Below are positions 59,629 to 64,000 of a stretch of DNA of 64,000 nt, one piece after another. Numbering within the stretch: the stretch's first letter is position 1; each line of letters starts with the position of its first letter. Location: the NCBI GenBank assembly GCA_018398585.1, contig JAGTTD010000015.1:26555478-26619477 (forward strand), in the 5' to 3' direction. The notes under the pieces were generated by a model. The model had not been told where the DNA came from. It made no database searches and was given only the letters and a program-made list of their open reading frames with translations. This stretch comes from Simmondsia chinensis. Its lineage: Eukaryota > Streptophyta > Magnoliopsida > Caryophyllales > Simmondsiaceae. The position numbers and the translations under genes are program-made.

Positions 59629-60690
59629 CAAAGAAGGGAGAGCGAGGATCCCCATCCAAGTACCAATGGAGATGTAGGTGGTGATGGGCCGAAAAACTTA
59701 TGGTCTGAAGAGGAGTTCCCTCCTGGTTTTGTGAACCTCTACGATGTCAATGTCAGGGAAGACTCTGAGTTGAAGAAAGTGTTGATGGACAACCGAAAGA
59801 AAAAGAAGAAAGGGAAAGACAAGAGAGTGGAAAGCTCAAAAAGAGCAGTAACAGCAGACGCAGAGAGTGAATTTACTGAATCAAAATCAGAAGTTGAAAG
59901 CACAAGACTGGTAGAAAGGGAGGCTGCGAAGAACCGTATGATAGGTGAGGTTGCGGGCATTACTTTGCAGGATAGGCAGAACTCAGTTATCGAAAAGCTA
60001 TTAAAAAATGCAAAATGGATCAAAAGGGTTGCTAGAAGGAACAAAAAGCTCCAAGACAAAGGGAAGAGCAAAGTGTAAGGTGTCTAGGGGCTTGGGGTTG
60101 TAGTGTCTATTGTCCTTGATGTCGCTTGGCTGCGTGTTCTTGGGCCTCTTGTTACTGCGGGGTGCTGGAGCTTGCTGGGAATGGGTTCTTTGGTGTTGCG
60201 GCGCTGCAACCAGTTGGTGTTTCTTAGGCCGTGTTGCATTTGGCGTCCTGAGTTATTGCTTTGCTGGTTTGCTATTTTTTCTTGTCTTTCTTTTGGGGGG
60301 TTTTAGGTGTATGGCATGTTCTAGTGGAAGGTATTTTGGTTTGTATCCTTTGCTTGGTTGTTTCTTTTTCCTCGTTGTGGTGGTTGGTTCCTAGTAGGCT
60401 GTCTAGCGTTTTGAAGAAAGTTAGGGGTCTTTCCTTTTTCTCTGTTTGTTGCTTGCGTTGTGTTTGTCAGTGTGGGTTGGAGGTAGCTTGGTGCTTCTAG
60501 GCTGTCGCCCATGTGGATTCCTTTGCCTGGAGTTTGGCTGTTTGATGTGTTTGGTGTTCTCTTATCTTGGCTGTTTTTCGTGTTTGGTGTTCTTGTGGGA
60601 GGAGGTTTTGCATGTATGCCCATGCTTGCATGGATGATTGTATTTTGATCAATTTACATTAATAAATCTCAATTATCGAAAAAAGGCATA
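59629..60690 (+). other. Unidentified basic ORF with GT-rich 3' tail, probable retroposon remnant
   Basis: The frame 59731-60078 (115 codons; open upstream from about 59690 with WSEEEFPPGFVNLYDVN) is Lys/Arg/Glu-rich: DNRKKKKKGKDKRVESSKR, ending LLKNAKWIKRVARRNKKLQD. A strongly G/T-rich segment (60080-60640) with no plausible protein follows, then AATAAATCTCAATTATCG and a short A-run. The layout suggests an ORF1-like end and 3' UTR of an L1-type element, but I cannot identify it. Confidence 0.35.
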
Positions 60691-60691
60691 T

Positions 60692-61542
60692 TGTTAAGGC
60701 CACCGCTATTTTGTAATTGACAAAGCACTTAAAGCTTTACTCTTTAAATTTTAATTAAATTAAATATTGTTTCGAGGATTTTTGGTTAGGTTCTTTTAGA
60801 CGAGGACCGGGCTCAAGCCCTCGCCGAGGAAGCAGTTGCTAGCATTTGACCTGATAACCCTGCAAAATGAAAGAGGCCGTTAGGGGGACCCACGGGTTTG
60901 CCCGTGGGAGACCCCTCCAATGCCTAAGTTAGTAAAGGCATAATAATAACAGATGATAAGTAAATAGCGTAAAATAAATAATAATAAATACTTATCGTAC
61001 ACGGAGGGGGGTCTTTGGTAGCTGGTGGCCAGAATCGGTACCGGCGAGGTGGTCGGAATCCGTACCGGCGAGGTGGCCGGGAAGAGAGAAAGAAAGAGGG
61101 GAGAGAGAGAAAGTGGGGTTGTTGTGTGTAGGCGGTAGTGGTGGTACCGGACGGGTCAAGCGGTACCCGAGGCTAGCGGCATCGGTGGCTAGGCGATACT
61201 GGGGTGGCCGTACCGGCGAGGGTGTCAGGTGGTACCGGCATCGAGCGGTGCCGGCTAGGTAGAGGCAGTAAGGGAAAGAGTGAGATGTGAGGGGTGTGAG
61301 GTCGAGAGAGAGAGAGGGGGCGTCCCCTTAAGAGAGAGAGAGGGAGAGAGAATGAAGAAGTGTTGAGGAGAGATAAAGAGACGTGAGGAATAACAAAAGA
61401 GGAGAGGGGGGGGGGGGGGGGGGGGGGGGCACCGGTGAGAGGAGAGAGGAAGAGAGAAAATATATAATTAAATTGTATTTTATTTTCGTTATTATCTCGT
61501 TATCCTATTTTAATATTAACCTGATTATTTTTACCTTCTACA
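60692..61542 (-). mobile_element. 3' LTR of a large minus-strand LTR retrotransposon (Tat/Ogre-like)
   Basis: 851 bp. On the minus strand it starts TGTAGAAGG after the polypurine tract GGAGTGGGGGGCTAAC (61558-61543) and ends GGCCTTAACA. The leader is CTCTCTC-rich, followed by CTAACTTAGGCATTGGAGGG and TTTTGCAGGG blocks common in plant Tat-type LTRs. A G-run of about 24 lies at 61406-61430. The other LTR is outside the window. Confidence 0.6.
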
Positions 61543-62449
61543 GTTAGCCCCCCACTCCATGGGCAAATGGGACCTGTTCATATTCGGCCGTGGAGTGTAT
61601 AACATTCAAATACTTCGACAATATGTGGACTATCAATATTTTGTTCATGAACGTTATCAGTTATGAGGAATTTTATAGGCGTTACCTGTGAGGTCCTTTT
61701 AAGTGGACATTGTTTTGGGTTTATCTGCCCATGGTCTCTTTGTTGCTGCTTAAAGTGGGCAATTGGTTCTTACGCTTCATTGTTGACGAATGTCTTTAGC
61801 TTTTGGGATTTGCTTTAGGGTTCAGAGGACTTGAGCCTTTTAAGGGTCAAGTTTGTTGGTTTTTCCCATGGCAAGGTACTGGAAGATGCTTATAATTGCT
61901 TGCGTAAGTAGTTAATGCAGGCGTTGTTCCCTTCTATTTTTTAATTCTCGGTATGGCCTTTAGGGATTGTATTCCTGATTGGAGGTATTATCCATGGTCG
62001 AACAACGGTTTGTGGAGACGTTGTTTTACCTGCCTCGTTAACATTTAGCGTTGCCTCTAGGAATTGTATTCCTGATTGGAGGCGTTGTTCACGGTTGAAC
62101 AACGGTTTTTGGAGACGTTATTCTACCTGACTTCTTAAGGCAGTCATTTGGAATGGTAAATTTTAAGATTTTGTCAATTCTAGACTGTTGGGCCAAGTTA
62201 TGAATGACCGCATATTCAGTCTCCAAATTCTTACTTGCGAACTGAGATGAGGCATGCCGTGAGTCTTTTGATCCTTAGCCTCCAGCCATAGGCTGGATCG
62301 GAACGTATTGCAAATATTTTTAACTCCTAGGGCGGAATGTATTATGACTATTTTTAACTCCTAGCCCCCAGCCTCAGGCTGGGTCCAAGTGTATTATTCG
62401 TTTTAATGTCGGCTGATGCGTAATTTGCGCGCCGATACTAATTGGAGCG
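61543..62449 (-). repeat. 3' UTR of the same element, with a ~95-bp duplication
   Basis: TTGTATTCCTGATTGGAGG occurs at about 61969 and 62064, in a repeat running to ACCTG. Hairpin motifs CCAGCCATAGGCTGG (about 62281-62295) and CCCAGCCTCAGGCTGGG precede the arrays. No ORF. Confidence 0.5.
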
Positions 62450-62680
62450 CAAATCGCCTGCCAAAGGGGCGCTTATGGTTTAAATATGTTTTATATGCTT
62501 GGGAAGTGCTCACAGTTATGTCTGAGTACTGCTTGCCTGAGAAGGGCTTATAGCGTAACTGTGGCTTACCTGCCTTAGAGGGCTTACGGTTTGAATAGAC
62601 TTTGCCTGCCATAAAAGGGCTTATGGCTACGTCTGAGTGTTGCTTGCCTGAGAAGGGCTTACGGCTTGACTGAGTTTTAC
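62450..62680 (-). repeat. Tandem array of ~36-38-bp units
   Basis: About six units built on GCTTGCCTGAGAAGGGCTTA (near 62454, 62496, 62531, 62569, 62604, 62642). A minus frame through it shows repeated KPFSGKQYSD-like words, but only because the repeat lacks stops. Confidence 0.65.
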
Positions 62681-62685
62681 CATCA

Positions 62686-63020
62686 ACCCGGATGTTAGGT
62701 GGGACGTTCACAGATGCGGACTCTCAGCTGGTGAGAGTGTAACGCCAGTCCCGATGTTAGGTGGGACTTATACAATTGCGGGCTTTCAGCTGGTGAGAGT
62801 GTACCGCTAGTCCCGATGTTAGGTGGGACGTACACAAACGCGGGCTCTCAGCTGGTGAGAGTGTACCGCCAGTCCCGATGTTACGTGGGACGTACACAAA
62901 CGCGGGCTCTCAGCTGGTGAGAGTGTACCGCCAGTCCCGATGTTAGGTGGGAGGTACACAAACGCGGACTCTCAGCTGGTGAGAGTGTACCGCCAGTCCC
63001 GATGTTAGGTGGGAGGTACA
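62686..63020 (-). repeat. Tandem array of 62-bp hairpin-forming units
   Basis: About 5.4 units; GTCCCGATGTTAG starts at 62748, 62810, 62872, 62934 and 62996, an exact 62-bp period. Each unit holds two inverted repeats: GTCCC-N10-GGGAC (changed to GGGAG in the last two units) and CTCTCAGCTGGTGAGAG. Confidence 0.88.
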
Positions 63021-63224
63021 GTTATGGCTTTATGCTGTTAATATGGCTGAGAGCAAACTACAACTGTCAGTCTTTTTGCAAGTAAAGACTGGTTTAAGCC
63101 ATATTACTGGTGACTTCACATAAAGTTTCTAATTGGTAGAGGTCTAACTTAGTAGAAAGTTTCCCAGCAGGTAGAGATGATTAAAGAAATCATTCAAATT
63201 GAAATGAGTTACTCATATAACACA

Positions 63225-64000
63225 AACTAAAAGTCTCCAGCCGGTAAAGACTGGATTAATAAAACAAACCATTCAAACTAAAATAAACAACTTGAGTCAA
63301 GCAACTAAAAGCCCCTAGCCGGTAATGGCTGGGTTAATAAAACAAACCATCCAAACTAAAATAAACAACTTGAGTAAAGCAACTAAAAGCCCCCAGCCGG
63401 TAATGGCTGGGTTAACAAAACAAACCATTCAAATTAAATAAACAACTTGAGTAAGCAACTAAAAGCCCCCAGCCGGTAATGGCTGGGTTAACAAAACAAA
63501 CCATTCAAACTAAAATAAACGGCTTGAGTAAGCAACTAAAAGCCCCTAGCCGGTAATGGCTGGGTTAACTAAACAAACCATTCAAACTAAAATAAACAAC
63601 ATGAGTAAAGCAACTGAAAGCCCCTAGCCAGTAATGGCTAGGTTAATAAAACAAACCATCCAAACTAAAATAAACAACTTGAGTAAAGCAACTAAAAGCC
63701 CCCAGCTGGTAATGACTGGGTTAACAAAACAAACCATTCAAACTAAAATAAACAACTTGAGTAAGCAACTAAAAGCCCCCAGCCAGTAATGGCTGGGTTA
63801 ACCAAACAAACCATTCAAACTAAAATAAACAACTTGAGTAAGTAACTAAAAGCCCCTCAGCCGGTAAAAGCTGGGTTAATAAAACAAACCATTCAACTAA
63901 ACTAAACAACTTAAGTAAAGCAACTAAAAGCCCCTCAGCCGGTAAAGGCTGGGTTAATAAAACAAACCATTCAACTAAACTAAACAACTTGAGCAAGCAA
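63225..64000 (-). repeat. Tandem array of ~77-bp hairpin-forming units, running off the window
   Basis: Ten units (starts near 63229, 63306, 63384, 63460, 63537, 63614, 63692, 63769, 63846, 63923) built on AGCCCCCAGCCGGTAATGGC, TGGGTTAAC, AAACAAACCATTCAAACTAA and AACAACTTGAGTAAGCAACT. Each has the inverted repeat CCCAGCC-GGTAAT-GGCTGGG or a variant. It lies upstream of the PPT of the minus-strand LTR element, where Tat/Ogre-type elements are known to carry tandem repeats. Confidence 0.9.

Noticed and set aside
60103..60500. Cys/Leu/Gly-rich plus-strand frames that look like membrane proteins
   Set aside because: They come from the GT-rich composition of the segment. Overlapping frames are equally open and lack conserved features.
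62403..62711. 102-codon minus frame with repeated KPFSGKQYSD-like words
   Set aside because: It is a by-product of a tandem repeat whose period keeps one frame open. No start context or protein family.
62686..64000. CRISPR array
   Set aside because: The units are head-to-tail repeats with no unique spacers, and the DNA is eukaryotic.

Overview
The window is nuclear DNA of a flowering plant. It has AT-rich introns and spacers, one conventional spliced gene of about 12.4 kb, and dense layers of plant transposons: Ty3/gypsy Athila-type, Ty1/copia, RTE-type LINEs, SINEs, MITEs, a TRIM and a solo LTR. Codon use and TE families do not fix the species. A dicot or magnoliid-type genome is my inference.

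The only host gene I can support is a plastid-type adenylosuccinate lyase (purine synthesis; ten coding exons, + strand, 23757-36171). All splice phases are consistent. Exon 3 carries one extra G (27462-27464) that shifts the frame and gives a stop at 27475. As printed the gene is therefore a very young pseudogene, or the base is a sequencing/assembly error. Its introns hold a 351-bp tandem duplication, hAT-, MULE- and PIF-like MITEs and a SINE whose head is derived from 5S rRNA.

Layout. 1-5820: 3' part of an Athila-like gypsy element (integrase, env-like/plant-transposon ORF, PPT, 3' LTR), itself hit by a LINE/SINE 3' fragment and a MULE MITE. 5821-9954: near full-length RTE LINE, one frame with five nonsense codons, ending in a (TTG)n tail. 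10450-13400: deleted gypsy element on the minus strand. 13400-18700: AT-rich DNA with hAT, palindromic and Tourist-like MITEs. 18815-20360: second RTE LINE (minus). 20385-22090: minisatellite, tRNA-type SINE and a large foldback element. 22100-23700: GC-rich patch and repeats upstream of the lyase gene. 23757-36171: adenylosuccinate lyase. 36800-41630: MITEs, a SINE, Harbinger transposase remnants. 41658-50528: copia element A (minus) with copia element B (plus, 45028-50215) nested in its gag. 51469-52002: foldback MITE. 52196-55981: a TRIM (minus) with a Tork-type copia deletion derivative (52463-55569) nested in it. 56300-57525: truncated copia D. 57796-59615: solo LTR. 59640-60690: unidentified basic ORF and GT-rich tail. 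60692-64000: 3' LTR and tandem-repeat 3' UTR of a large minus-strand LTR element, with arrays of hairpin-forming units.

The most interesting signals are (1) one 3' terminal domain shared by the two RTE LINEs and by several short insertions, which points to a LINE/SINE partnership; (2) a SINE combining that domain with a 5S rRNA head, flanked by a target-site duplication; and (3) the hairpin arrays at the right edge, with one paired (compensatory) change and wobble intermediates in the stem.
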